Assembly: GCA_949297975.1 (NCBI GenBank)
Contig: CASFUX010000011.1
Span: 1 to 34,685, forward strand
DNA: 34,685 nucleotides
Reading direction: 5' to 3'
Source of the DNA: an uncultured Bacteroidales bacterium
GTDB taxonomy: Bacteria > Bacteroidota > Bacteroidia > Bacteroidales > Paludibacteraceae
The notes below the pieces were generated by a model that made no database searches, was not told the origin of the DNA, and saw nothing but the letters and a program-made list of their open reading frames with translations. Position numbers and translations under genes: made by a program. Below, one piece after another: positions 5,682 to 14,277 of this stretch. How positions within the stretch are numbered: position 1 is the stretch's first letter; every line of letters begins with the position of its first letter.

Positions 5682-7586
5682 ATGCATCCATACCTTGACA
5701 TATTAAAACGTTATTGGGGCTACGACAGCTTCCGGCCGTTGCAGGGCGACATCATCCGCAGCGTGGCGGAAGGGCGGGACACGCTCGGGCTGATGCCCAC
5801 GGGGGGCGGCAAGTCGCTTACCTTCCAGGTACCGGCCATGGCCATGGAGGGCGTGTGCCTGGTGGTGACACCGCTCATCGCCTTGATGAAGGACCAGGTG
5901 GCGAACCTGAAGAAACGGGGCATCGCTGCCGCCGCCATACACTCGGGCATGAGCCGCGAAGATATATTGCTCACACTGGACAATGCCGTGTGCGAGGCGT
6001 ACAAGTTCCTGTACGTGTCGCCCGAGCGGCTCTCCACGCCCATCTTCCTGGAAAAGGTGAAGCAGATGAAGGTGTGCCTGCTGGCGGTGGACGAGGCGCA
6101 TTGCATCTCGCAGTGGGGGTACGACTTCCGCCCGTCGTACCTGCGCATTGCCGATGTGCGGGTGTTGCTGCCGGGCGTGCCGGTGCTGGCGTTGACGGCC
6201 ACGGCCACGCCCGAGGTGGTGGACGACATCCAGGAAAAGTTGCTGTTCGCTAAGAAGAACGTGCTGCGGAAGAGCTTCCAACGGGACAACCTGGCCTACA
6301 TCGTGCGAGCCACGGAGGATAAGGAAAAACAACTGCTCGACATCTTGGAGCGGATGCCGGGTTCGTCGGTGGTGTATGTGCGCAACCGGAAACGGGCGCG
6401 CGAGGTGGCCGAGTTGCTGTTGCACAGCGGGGTGTCGGCCGAGTTTTTCCACGCCGGGTTGAACGAGGAGGTGAAGGATGCGGTGCAGCGGCGTTGGACG
6501 GCGGGCGACACACGCGTTATCGTGGCGACCAACGCCTTCGGTATGGGGATAGACAAGTCCGATGTGCGCACGGTCATCCACATGGATTTGCCCGACTCGC
6601 TGGAGGCGTACTTCCAGGAAGCGGGGCGGGCGGGGCGCGACGGGCTGCCTGCTTATGCCGTGTTGCTGTACAAGGGCACGGATGAGGTGAAACTGAAAAA
6701 GCGGATATCCGACTCGTTCCCGCCCAAGGACACGGTGCTGAAGGTGTACACGGCATTGGGCAACTACTTGCAGGTGGGGGTAGGCTCAGGGCTGGATGCC
6801 ACGTTCGCTTTCGAGATAGACGACTTCTGCTCCAAGTTTCATCTGCCTTTGTTGCAGGCGTACAGTGCGCTGAAAATCATGCAGCAGGCGGGTTACCTGG
6901 AGTTGACCGATGAGCAGGACAATGCTTCGCGGGTACTGTTCACCGTGACCAAGGACGAGTTGTATCATTACCGGCAGACCTCGCAGCAGGAACGGCTGAT
7001 ACACATGCTGCTGCGTTCGTACACGGGTTTGTTCACCGACCCGGCCTATGTCAACGAGGATGTGCTGGCCAGACGATTGCAGTGGCGGCGCGACGAGGTG
7101 TACCACGGCTTGGTACAGCTGGCGCGGGAGGGCATCATCCAGTATATCCCCCGGAAGAAAACGCCCTTCCTCACCCTGACCCGCGAGCGGGAAGACGTGC
7201 AGTGGGTGGTGCTGCCCCGCGAGGCATACGAGAAACGCCGCGAACGCTACGAGCGGCGCATACAGCACATGCTGTACTATGCGCAGGAAAACAACGTGTG
7301 CCGCAGCCGCTTGTTGCTGACCTATTTCGGGGAAAGGGACGCGAAGCCTTGCGGCCAATGCGACGTGTGCCGCCGAAGCCGGAAGGGTGGAGCGAGCAAG
7401 GCCGATTTCGACACGCTGCACGCTGCTTTATTGCAGCAGTTGACGGGGGGCGCATCCCTCACCTTGCCCGAACTGGCGAAGGCTACGGGGTATCGGGAAG
7501 AGGAATTGGCGCAAGTGATGCGCTTCATGCTCGACAACGATGAACTGCATACGGATGAAGGGCTGAGATTCCAGGTAGCGATGTAG
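5682..7586 (+). CDS. recQ: RecQ-family ATP-dependent DNA helicase
   Basis: A 634-residue 3'-5' DNA helicase. Motif 0 is GYDSFRPLQGDII (13-25); Walker A is MPTGGGKS (38-45, lysine 44); Walker B is the DEAH box at 137-140; the RecQ aromatic loop is HCISQWGYDFRPSY; motif VI is QEAGRAGRDG. The zinc-binding region follows with CRSRLLLTYFG...CGQCDVC, all four cysteines present. After that only a short winged-helix-like tail remains, with no HRDC domain. It is thus a compact RecQ, of a type found in Bacteroidales beside longer paralogues. It starts 4 bp after the GIY-YIG gene and ends 12 bp before the response regulator, so all four genes may share a transcript. Confidence 0.95.
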   Translation: MHPYLDILKRYWGYDSFRPLQGDIIRSVAEGRDTLGLMPTGGGKSLTFQVPAMAMEGVCLVVTPLIALMKDQVANLKKRGIAAAAIHSGMSREDILLTLDNAVCEAYKFLYVSPERLSTPIFLEKVKQMKVCLLAVDEAHCISQWGYDFRPSYLRIADVRVLLPGVPVLALTATATPEVVDDIQEKLLFAKKNVLRKSFQRDNLAYIVRATEDKEKQLLDILERMPGSSVVYVRNRKRAREVAELLLHSGVSAEFFHAGLNEEVKDAVQRRWTAGDTRVIVATNAFGMGIDKSDVRTVIHMDLPDSLEAYFQEAGRAGRDGLPAYAVLLYKGTDEVKLKKRISDSFPPKDTVLKVYTALGNYLQVGVGSGLDATFAFEIDDFCSKFHLPLLQAYSALKIMQQAGYLELTDEQDNASRVLFTVTKDELYHYRQTSQQERLIHMLLRSYTGLFTDPAYVNEDVLARRLQWRRDEVYHGLVQLAREGIIQYIPRKKTPFLTLTREREDVQWVVLPREAYEKRRERYERRIQHMLYYAQENNVCRSRLLLTYFGERDAKPCGQCDVCRRSRKGGASKADFDTLHAALLQQLTGGASLTLPELAKATGYREEELAQVMRFMLDNDELHTDEGLRFQVAM

Positions 7587-7598
7587 AGACAAACAATT

Positions 7599-8312
7599 AT
7601 GAAGATACTGTTAGTTGAAGACGACCGGGACTTGCAAAACACCATCCGCAACTTCCTGGTGCAGGAAAAATACGTGGTGGAATGTGCGTCCGACCGCGAT
7701 GAGGCGTTGGACAAGATAGGCGTGTACGATTATGACTGCGTGCTGCTCGACATCATGTTGCCGGGCGGCAGCGGGCTGACCGTGCTGGAGGAACTGAAAA
7801 AGATGCGCAAGAAGGAAAGCGTGCTGATTATTTCGGCCAAGGACTCCATCGAGGACAAGGTGGCCGGGCTTGACCTGGGGGCGGACGATTATCTGGCCAA
7901 GCCTTTCCACTTGGCGGAGTTGAATGCCCGCATCCGTTCGGTCATCCGTCGCAAGCAGGCCGGTGGCGACACGTGCATCACGATAGAGAACCTGCGCCTC
8001 GATCCGGACAAGCGCGCGGTGTATGTGGACGACAAGCCCTTGTCTCTCAACCGCAAAGAATTCGACTTGCTGTATTATTTCGTGGTCAACCCCGACCGGC
8101 TGATATACAAGACCGCCTTGGCCGAGTCGGTGTGGGGCGACAACATCGACCAGGCCGACAGCCTGGATTTCATTTATTCGCAAGTGAAAAACCTGCGGCG
8201 GAAAATGAAACAGGCAGGTGCCGTGCCGCAAGTCAAGGCGGTGTATGGCTTCGGTTACAAGTTGGTGACGGACGAAAGGACTCCCCAAGCCTCTCCCGAG
8301 GAGGGGATGTAA
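7599..8312 (+). CDS. OmpR/PhoB-family response regulator
   Basis: A 237-residue two-component regulator. The receiver domain (1-~118) has the acidic pocket at D8/D9, the phosphoacceptor D51 in VLLDIMLPGGSG and K101 in YLAKPF. The winged-helix DNA-binding domain (~128-225) contains LSLNRKEFDLLYYFVVNP, then a recognition helix near IYSQVKNLRRKM and the wing VYGFGYKL. It should be phosphorylated by the kinase encoded next, but its target genes are unknown. The last ten codons (TPQASPEEGM) read into a CCCC...GGGG inverted repeat, so the 3' end of the coding sequence is partly repeat-derived. Gene order (regulator then kinase) and the kinase length differ from the B. fragilis rprXY pair, so no symbol is given. 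Confidence 0.93.
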   Translation: MKILLVEDDRDLQNTIRNFLVQEKYVVECASDRDEALDKIGVYDYDCVLLDIMLPGGSGLTVLEELKKMRKKESVLIISAKDSIEDKVAGLDLGADDYLAKPFHLAELNARIRSVIRRKQAGGDTCITIENLRLDPDKRAVYVDDKPLSLNRKEFDLLYYFVVNPDRLIYKTALAESVWGDNIDQADSLDFIYSQVKNLRRKMKQAGAVPQVKAVYGFGYKLVTDERTPQASPEEGM

Positions 8313-8359
8313 CTGCGAGTCCCTTGCCTCTTATTCCTTACCTCTTACCCCTTGCTCCT

Positions 8360-9637
8360 ATGAAACTGCTGCATTATACCAATACGAAACTTTCCACCCT
8401 GTTGCTGGCCTTGATAGGCGTGTGGGGGGTGTTCTTTTTCTTCGCCATCCATTATGAGATACGCGATGAGACGGACGATATGCTCCGCAGCTACCGCGAC
8501 ATCTTCATCAAGAAAGCGTTGCAGAACCCCGCTTTGCTCCATTCCTCTTATGAAACCACGTTCGACCGTTACGCCATCCGCCCCATCAGCAACGAGGAGG
8601 CCGCCACCTACGACGAGGAATGGCTGGACACAATGCTTTACTTCCCTGAAGGAGACGAACACATCCCGGTGCGGGTGTACAAGTCCATCTTCCTGGCTCC
8701 GGACGACCGGTATTATGAACTGGAAATAAGCATGTCCACCTTGGAGCGTGACGACATGGTGAAGACCCTCTTCATCTACCTGCTGGCACTCTACGTGTTG
8801 TTATTGCTGTGTAGTATCGTGGGCAACCGCCTGCTGCTCAAACGCAGTTTTCGCCCCTTGCAGCAGTTGCTGGTGTGGTTGGACTCCATCGTGCCCGGCA
8901 AACCGATACCCGAACAGGGCATCGAGACCCCCATCGAGGAGTTTCGTCAACTGAACGAGGCCACTATGGCCATGAGTCGCCGCAACCTGGAGGCCTACGA
9001 GCAGCAGAAGCAGTTCATCGAGAACGCCTCGCACGAGTTGCAAACGCCGCTGGCCGTGGCCCTGAACCGTCTGGAGATGCTGGCGCAGTGCGAGGGTACG
9101 ACCGAAAAGCAACTGGCTGAGATTGATGACATCTACCGCACCCTCAACCGCACGGTGAAGCTCAACAAATCGCTGTTACTGCTTTCGCGCATCGACAACC
9201 GCCAGTATCAGGACGTGGCGGAGGTGGACCTGACGGCGTTGGTCGATGATTTGGCCGCCGACTTCGAGGACATCTACGCGGGGCGGGACGTGCGGCTGGA
9301 CGTGCAACGGCAGGCGGAACTGACCGTGCGCATGAACGAGAACCTGTCACGAGTGCTGGTGTCCAACCTGCTGAAGAATGCCTACGTGCACACCCCGCCC
9401 GGCGGGTGCATCGAGGTGACCATTGCCCCGCATCGCCTCGTGGTGCGCAACACGGGCGACCGCCCGCTGGACGGCACACGCATCTTTGACCGTTTCTATT
9501 ACTCTTCCGAACAGGCCAAAGGTTCGTCCACCGGCTTGGGGCTGGCCATCGTCAAGTCCATCTGCGGGCTGTACGGCATCGAGGTGCGTTACGCGTTCCG
9601 CGCCGGACATGAATTCGTGTTGGTTTTCCCAGAGTAG
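8360..9637 (+). CDS. Membrane sensor histidine kinase
   Basis: A 425-residue kinase starting at MKLLHYTNTKLSTL; the open frame continues upstream into the regulator gene but the extension lacks sense. Two membrane helices (about 11-31 and 136-158) flank a ~105-residue periplasmic sensor of no recognised family. A short HAMP-like linker leads to the HisKA helix, with the phosphoacceptor H225 in ENASHELQTPL. The ATPase domain has the N box NLLKNAYVHTP (336-346) and G2 box STGLGLAIVKS. The G1 region reads VVRNTGDRPLDGTRIFDRF rather than the textbook DxGxG, a variant I believe is common among Bacteroidales kinases. It follows the regulator after 47 bp of pyrimidine-rich repeat (CCTCTTA-type). Confidence 0.92.
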   Translation: MKLLHYTNTKLSTLLLALIGVWGVFFFFAIHYEIRDETDDMLRSYRDIFIKKALQNPALLHSSYETTFDRYAIRPISNEEAATYDEEWLDTMLYFPEGDEHIPVRVYKSIFLAPDDRYYELEISMSTLERDDMVKTLFIYLLALYVLLLLCSIVGNRLLLKRSFRPLQQLLVWLDSIVPGKPIPEQGIETPIEEFRQLNEATMAMSRRNLEAYEQQKQFIENASHELQTPLAVALNRLEMLAQCEGTTEKQLAEIDDIYRTLNRTVKLNKSLLLLSRIDNRQYQDVAEVDLTALVDDLAADFEDIYAGRDVRLDVQRQAELTVRMNENLSRVLVSNLLKNAYVHTPPGGCIEVTIAPHRLVVRNTGDRPLDGTRIFDRFYYSSEQAKGSSTGLGLAIVKSICGLYGIEVRYAFRAGHEFVLVFPE

Positions 9638-9761
9638 GGAAGAACGCGAAGATTTTGTACGCGGAGACGGGAAGACGCAGAGGGCTTTTATTCTATTTCT
9701 CGCAGATAGCGCGCAAGTAGTTTTCTAACCTGCCTCCTTTTTCCCATTTTCCTTTTTGTGC

Positions 9762-9850
9762 GCAGATGTTTTCCCGAACGTGAGCAGATGTTTTTCCCAT
9801 CGTGTGCAGAAGTTTTACTGCCCACAGTTATGGATTGTATAACCCATAAC
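9762..9850. repeat. 22-bp-period array, left part (interrupted by IS110)
   Basis: GCAGATG or GCAGAAG recurs at 9762, 9784 and 9806 with 22-bp steps (TGAGCAGATGTTTTTCCC type). Then come 22-bp palindromic units starting CCCACAG at 9821 and CCCATAAC at 9843. The last is cut after 8 bp by the IS110-like element. The sequence continues at 11011. Between 9638 and 9761 only remnants of a common ACGC/AGACGC repeat are visible and no gene. Confidence 0.75.
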
Positions 9851-9989
9851 CAGCTCTTGAAAGCTAAGCACAGTAACATACCCGCCGGGATACGGCTGCC
9901 ATAAGACGAGATAGATTGTCAGTCCTTGAGACTAGTTAGTTTTTCAGTCTTACGCGGCCGTCGGTTGTCCCCAAACAGGAAGCAAAGAT
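9851..9989 (+). ncRNA. Candidate bridge-RNA region of the IS110 element
   Basis: IS110-group elements encode a structured bridge RNA in the non-coding left end upstream of the recombinase, which guides target and donor choice. This stretch is in that position and contains short complementary arms (for example AGTCTTACGCGGC near the right, CCGCCGGGATACGGC near the middle). It also contains TGCCATAAG, similar to the target CCCATAAC. Assignment rests on position; the structure was not folded. Confidence 0.25.
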
Positions 9990-10972
9990 ATGGTAAAATT
10001 CTACATCGGCATCGACTTTTCAAAGAAAACGTTCGATGCGACCGTCATGGAACATGGGAAGTTGGACGCGAAAGGCGTCCACAAAGTGTTTGAGAACTCC
10101 CCGCGGGAGGTTCAGAAGCTGATACAGTGGACCAAGGAGCAGACCGGCGTGTCGGACGTGGACGAACCGGTCTTCTGCGGCGAGCAGACCGGCCTTTACA
10201 GCGAGGCGGTCAACGACGGCCTTGCGGAGGCGGGCTGCTTCATGTGACCGGAAAACGCGCTGTGCATTAACCGTGCCCGCGGCCTTCCCCGCGGGAAGAG
10301 CGACAAGGGCGACTCGCGCGAAATAGCCTGCTATGCGTCCCGAAACCTGGACAAGGCCTGGCGGCATGTGGTAGCGGGCGAATGCCTGAAAGCCATCCGG
10401 AAGCTGTTCATGGGTGGGGCCGACAGTGCGCCCTGCGGAAGCGCGGCAAGGAGATGCGCGGCGTGTTCAAGGTGGACAAGGCATTGGCCGGGGCGTTCCG
10501 CAGTGGCAATCGCCTGGAGGCGGCGTTCCTTGATAAAATCAAGGCCGTCGAGAAGGAGATAAAGGAGCTGATATTCTCCCCGGAAGAGCTGAGCCGCACT
10601 TACCGGATACTGATGTCTCGTTTGTGAACGCGGTGGCGTTGATTGCCCTACACGCTCAACTTCCGGAAATTCGGCCACGATGCCCGTCGCACCGCCACGT
10701 ACCGGGGCGTGGCACCGTTCGGACGGGATTCGGGCACCACGCTCCACACCACGCCCCACGTGTCGCATTACGCCAACAAGTACCTGAAGTCGCTCCTGCC
10801 CGAGGCCATGCTGTGCGTCATGCGGTTCTGTGCGCCCATCAAACGCTACGCCTACAGGCTGCTCGCCAGGGGCAAGCACCCGAACATCGTCCGGAACAAT
10901 GTCAAGAACAAAATGCTGCATATCCTGGTCGACATGATGAGGAACGGCGAGTGCTTCCACGAAGCGGCATGA
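9990..10972 (+). pseudogene. IS110-family transposase, multiply disrupted
   Basis: The start MVKFYIGIDFSKKTFDATV holds the first acidic residue of the RuvC-like DEDD site. CGEQTGLY and KSDKGDSREIACYA give the others. A TGA at 10245 replaces what is normally tryptophan (…CFM-stop-PENAL), a single-base nonsense change. The frame then shifts near 10410-10440, again near 10600-10630 and once more before the C-terminal Tnp20-type domain (TLNFRKFGHDARRTATYRGVAPF, then NKMLHILVDMM). With at least four lesions the enzyme cannot be made as one chain. Confidence 0.85.
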
Positions 10973-11010
10973 GAAAAATGAAATTTTATTTGCAAATTAA
11001 CATAGATTGC

Positions 11011-11080
11011 TGTGGGCAGTAAAACTCATGCTAATAACCGGGAAAATATTCCCGCATAAACCAAGAAACATCCCCGTTCA
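11011..11080. repeat. 22-bp-period array, right part
   Basis: The array resumes with TGTGGGCAGTAAAACTC, then inverted units GGGAAAATATTCCCG and AGAAACATCCCCG whose CCCG falls at 11051 and 11073, a 22-bp step. Together with 9762-9850 it recreates the forward, palindromic and inverted layout seen at the right edge of the window. Confidence 0.65.
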
Positions 11081-11130
11081 TTTTAAAGATATTTCGCATA
11101 CGCCATGCCGTCCCTTCCGAATTTTTGGCG

Positions 11131-11138
11131 TATTTTTG
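11131..11138 (+). promoter_or_regulatory. -7 box for the permease gene
   Basis: TATTTTTG matches the TAnnTTTG -7 consensus 34 bp upstream of the chosen GTG start. A -33 element at the usual spacing is weak. Confidence 0.45.
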
Positions 11139-11171
11139 TCCGCCTGTTATAACCCCGGCAGCCGCATCCAC

Positions 11172-12707
11172 GTGAAAAAGATTGACCTATACATGCTGAA
11201 GCGTTTCTTCACGCTGTTCATGATGACGTTCCTCATCTGCATCTTCATCCTGCTGATGCAATTCCTGTGGATGCACGTGAAGGACTTGGTAGGCAAGGGC
11301 ATATCCATCGGCGTGCTGGCGGAGTTCTTCCTCTACGCCTCGTTCACCATGGTGCCGCTGGGGCTGCCGCTGGCCATCCTGCTGGCCTCGCTCATGACGT
11401 TCGGCAACTTGGGCGAGAACTTCGAACTCACGGCCATGAAGGCAGCTGGAATCTCCCTGTTCCGCATCATGCGCCCCCTCATCTTCCTCATTTCATTCAT
11501 CTGCGTCGGGGCGTTTTACTTTTCCAACGCGGTGCTGCCCATGGCGCAAACCAAACTGTGGACCTTGCTATTCTCCCTCCGCCAGAAGTCGCCCGAACTG
11601 GACATTCCCGTGGGCGAATTCTACTCCGGCATCGAGGGAATGACCGTGTACGTGCGCGAACGGGACAACAAGACGCTGAAGAACATGATGATATACGACT
11701 TTTCCGGCGGCTTCAACAACGCCACGGTGATGACCGCCGACTCGGGCTACGTGCAGCTGACGGGTGACAACAAGTACCTGCTGCTTACCTTGTTCGATGG
11801 CGAGAGCTTCGAGAACATCAAGCAGCAGGGACGCGGCAACAAGCAGCAGGGCAGCATCCCCTACCGCCGCGAGGTATTCAAGAAGAAGGAAATACTCATC
11901 GACTTCGACTCGGACCTGAACCGCTACGACGAGTCCATCATGAAGGACCAGCACGTGAGCAAGAATGCCCGCGAGCTGGCCGTGTCCATCGACTCGGTAA
12001 ACAAGATATTGGACGTGAAGTTGGAACAACAGGGACAGGAAATCCTGCGCAACAACTACCGGCGGTTCGACCAGGCGGCGAAGCGCGACACCATGCCCCA
12101 GGCCGCCCCCTCCCCCGCCGCCTATGACGCGGACTCGCTGTTCCTGGCACTCGACCAGGCAGACATGGAATACGCCATGTCGCAAGCCGTATCCACCGCC
12201 AAGGAACGGCGCGACCAGGTGCAGTACAACAAAATCATGGTGAACGACTCCATCACCTACGTGCGCCGTCATCTCATCGAGCTGCACCGCAAGTTCACCC
12301 TGTCGTTTGCCTGCCTCATCTTCTTCTTCATCGGTGCCCCGCTGGGGGCCATCATCCGCAAAGGCGGGCTGGGCATGCCCACCGTGGTGTCCGTGCTCAT
12401 GTTCCTGGTGTACTACATCATCGACAACACGGGCTACAAGATGGCACGCGAAGGCCTTTGGGACGTGTACCAAGGCATGTGGCTCAGCTCGGTGGTGCTG
12501 CTGCCCATCGGCATCTTCCTCACCTACAAGGCCGCCGTGGATGCCACGCTGTTCAGCTCCGACCATTACCAGAAGATATTTGAAAATATAAAGAATAAAT
12601 TAAAAAGCTACAAGCTACAAGCTACAAGCTACAAGCCGCCGAAGGGCCAAAAGGGCGAGAAGCGGGAAGCGGATGCCTCCACCCCGCATGGCACTTGTAG
12701 CTTGTAG
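11172..12707 (+). CDS. LptF/LptG (YjgP/YjgQ) family permease
   Basis: A ~511-residue inner-membrane protein. Family members are the membrane subunits of the LptB2FG ABC transporter that extracts lipopolysaccharide for export to the cell surface. The first helices include RFFTLFMMTFLICIFILLMQFLW and a pair covering LAEFFLYASFTMVPLGLPLAILLASLMTFG and ISFICVGAFYFS. A large periplasmic domain (~150-360) follows, and three helices close the protein (FACLIFFFIGAPLGAIIRKGGLGMP onward). The start is taken at GTG 11172 (VKKIDLYML), since relatives begin with a similar basic segment; ATG 11193 is the alternative. The open frame continues to 11007 but would include repeat and promoter. The C-terminus ([15 protein letters not shown]...) is translated from a CTACAAG repeat. 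Bacteroidota commonly carry several such permeases. Confidence 0.9.
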   Translation: MKKIDLYMLKRFFTLFMMTFLICIFILLMQFLWMHVKDLVGKGISIGVLAEFFLYASFTMVPLGLPLAILLASLMTFGNLGENFELTAMKAAGISLFRIMRPLIFLISFICVGAFYFSNAVLPMAQTKLWTLLFSLRQKSPELDIPVGEFYSGIEGMTVYVRERDNKTLKNMMIYDFSGGFNNATVMTADSGYVQLTGDNKYLLLTLFDGESFENIKQQGRGNKQQGSIPYRREVFKKKEILIDFDSDLNRYDESIMKDQHVSKNARELAVSIDSVNKILDVKLEQQGQEILRNNYRRFDQAAKRDTMPQAAPSPAAYDADSLFLALDQADMEYAMSQAVSTAKERRDQVQYNKIMVNDSITYVRRHLIELHRKFTLSFACLIFFFIGAPLGAIIRKGGLGMPTVVSVLMFLVYYIIDNTGYKMAREGLWDVYQGMWLSSVVLLPIGIFLTYKAAVDATLFSSDHYQKIFENIKNKLKSYKLQATSYKPPKGQKGEKREADASTPHGTCSL

Positions 12708-12750
12708 CGTCCCGCATGGCACTTGTAGCTCGTAGCTTGTAGCTTGTAAC
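12602..12750. repeat. CTACAAG tandem repeat with inverted partner
   Basis: AAGCTACAAGCTACAAG units (12602-12635) face CTTGTAGCTTGTAG units (12692-12750) across ~55 bp, so the transcript can fold into a long hairpin. The left arm and part of the right arm are inside the permease frame and encode its last ~35 residues. This is a Bacteroidales-type intergenic repeat sitting between two genes; it could act as a terminator or an RNA-stability element. Confidence 0.7.
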
Positions 12751-12767
12751 TCAAAAAAAACAGACGT

Positions 12768-13976
12768 ATGGAAAAGAAAGTACTGGATTCGATAGAAGAA
12801 GCGATTGAGGACTTCCGCAAGGGAGAATTCGTCATCGTGGTGGACGACGAGGACCGCGAAAACGAAGGCGACCTGGTCATTGCCGCCGAACTGATTACCC
12901 CCGAAAAGGTCAACTTCATGTTGAAACATGCCCGGGGCGTGCTGTGCGCCCCCATCACCCTGTCACGCTGCGAAGAACTGGACCTGCCGCACCAAGTGGT
13001 GAACAACACCTCGGTGCTGGGCACGCCCTTTACCGTCACCGTGGACAAGCTGGAAGGATGCACCACCGGCGTATCAGCAGCCGACCGCGCCGCCACCATC
13101 CGCGCCCTGGCCGACCCCGCCTCGACCCCCGAGACCTTTGGCCGTCCGGGACACGTCAACCCGCTCTACGCCCAGGACCGCGGCGTGCTGCGACGCGCCG
13201 GGCACACCGAGGCTTGCGTGGACCTGGCCAAACTGGCCGGCCTGTACCCCGCCGCCGCCCTCATGGAGGTGATGAACGACGACGGCACCATGGCACGCCT
13301 GCCCGAACTGCGCCGCATGGCCGACGAGTACGGCTTCAAGCTCATCTCCATCGCCGACCTCATCGCCTACCGCCTGCGCACAGAGTCGCTCATCGAAAAG
13401 GGCGAGACGGTGGACCTGCCCACGGCCTACGGGCACTTCCACCTCACGCCCTTCCGCCAGGTATCGAACGGCAAGGAACATGTGGCCCTCGTCAAGGGCG
13501 AATGGCAACCCGACGAACCGATATTGGTACGGGTGCACTCCTCGTGCATGACGGGCGACGTGTTCGGCTCATGCCGGTGCGAATGCGGCGAGCAACTGCA
13601 CAAGGCCATGCAGCTGATTGAGCAGGAAGGCAAGGGCGTCATCGTCTATATGAACCAGGAAGGGCGCGGCATCGGGCTGATGAACAAGATAAAGGCCTAC
13701 AAGCTCCAGGAAGAAGGCCTCGACACGGTAGATGCCAACCTGCACCTCGGCTTCCAGGCCGACGAACGCGACTACGGCATCGGGGCGCAAATCCTGCGTT
13801 CGCTCGGCGTGGGCAAGATACGCCTGATGACCAACAACCCGAAGAAACGCATCGGACTGGAATCCTACGGCCTCTCCATCGTGGAGAACGTGCCGCTGGA
13901 AATAGCCCCCAATCCCTACAACATCGCCTACATGAAGACGAAGAAGGAACGGATGCACCACAATTTGCATCTATAA
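12768..13976 (+). CDS. ribBA: Bifunctional DHBP synthase / GTP cyclohydrolase II
   Basis: A 402-residue fusion that makes both riboflavin precursors: 3,4-dihydroxy-2-butanone 4-phosphate from ribulose 5-phosphate, and the pyrimidine intermediate from GTP. The N-terminal domain (1-~200) shows [12 protein letters not shown] (26-36), RGVLCAPIT and [15 protein letters not shown]. The C-terminal domain (~205-402) has [20 protein letters not shown]260, C271 and C273 sit at the spacing of the zinc ligands in E. coli Rib[10 protein letters not shown] and LTNNP-type [14 protein letters not shown] follow. Both active sites look intact. Upstream there is only a CTACAAG repeat and no FMN riboswitch, so control is not visible. 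It starts 61 bp after the permease. Confidence 0.97.
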   Translation: MEKKVLDSIEEAIEDFRKGEFVIVVDDEDRENEGDLVIAAELITPEKVNFMLKHARGVLCAPITLSRCEELDLPHQVVNNTSVLGTPFTVTVDKLEGCTTGVSAADRAATIRALADPASTPETFGRPGHVNPLYAQDRGVLRRAGHTEACVDLAKLAGLYPAAALMEVMNDDGTMARLPELRRMADEYGFKLISIADLIAYRLRTESLIEKGETVDLPTAYGHFHLTPFRQVSNGKEHVALVKGEWQPDEPILVRVHSSCMTGDVFGSCRCECGEQLHKAMQLIEQEGKGVIVYMNQEGRGIGLMNKIKAYKLQEEGLDTVDANLHLGFQADERDYGIGAQILRSLGVGKIRLMTNNPKKRIGLESYGLSIVENVPLEIAPNPYNIAYMKTKKERMHHNLHL

Positions 13977-14032
13977 TATACATCATCCGCATGACGCCAA
14001 ATGTCCCACCGCTTCTCTTGCCTCCGATGTTT

Positions 14033-14124
14033 TATTTTTGAACGCAAAGACGCCAAGTCGCCAAGCCGCAACGTTTTTCTCTCTTTGCGCCTCTGCGCCG
14101 TAGCGTCTCTGCGTTCAAAAAAGC
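14033..14124. repeat. Long inverted repeat (AACGCAAAGACGC family)
   Basis: TTTTTGAACGCAAAGACGCC on the left pairs, with few mismatches, with GCGTCTCTGCGTTCAAAAAA on the right; the inner parts (GCCAAGTCGCCAAG, CGCCTCTGCGCC) are related repeats. This palindrome type recurs in Bacteroidales intergenic DNA, and a decayed copy lies near 9650-9700. It is 3' of ribBA and could serve as a terminator. A small open frame across it is not a gene. Confidence 0.7.
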
Positions 14125-14203
14125 AGTCCGTTTTCCGTGAAAAGGGACGGAGGAGTGGGGAGATTGGCTTGATGCGTATATACATTTAATATATAGGTAA
14201 TGA

Positions 14204-14275
14204 GTAGCGGGGAGCATGGTTCGCCTGCATACCCGACAACCCTACCCGCTCCTCGCTACCTGCTATCCGCTACCC
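14204..14275. repeat. GCTACC-type short repeats with 12-bp inverted arms
   Basis: GTAGCGGGGAGC (14204-14215) and GCTCCTCGCTAC (14248-14259) form an inverted repeat with one mismatch. Further CTAC/GCTA units continue to 14275, two bases before the SDR start. They lie in the leader of that gene, so a hairpin there could affect translation. Confidence 0.55.
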
Positions 14276-14277
14276 AT

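Larger units (their letters stand above)
9851..11010 (+). mobile_element. Decayed IS110-family insertion sequence
   Basis: The limits come from the interrupted repeat: the flanks join as CCCATAAC + TGTGGGCAGTAAAACT, which is also found uninterrupted at 34531-34555. Inside are about 139 bp of left non-coding sequence, a broken IS110 transposase and about 38 bp of right end. No terminal inverted repeats and no clear target duplication are seen, as usual for IS110 elements. The element is about 1.16 kb. Confidence 0.8.

Noticed and set aside
7599..9637. Naming the two-component pair rprY/rprX
   Set aside because: Gene order is reversed and the kinase is shorter than described for B. fragilis RprX; family membership alone does not justify the symbols.
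12708..12767. FMN riboswitch before ribBA
   Set aside because: The leader is only 60 bp and consists of CTTGTAG repeats; none of the conserved RFN element blocks are present.
14001..14217. Small proteins encoded in the region after ribBA
   Set aside because: Frames on both strands are translations of the AACGCAAAGACGC inverted repeat.
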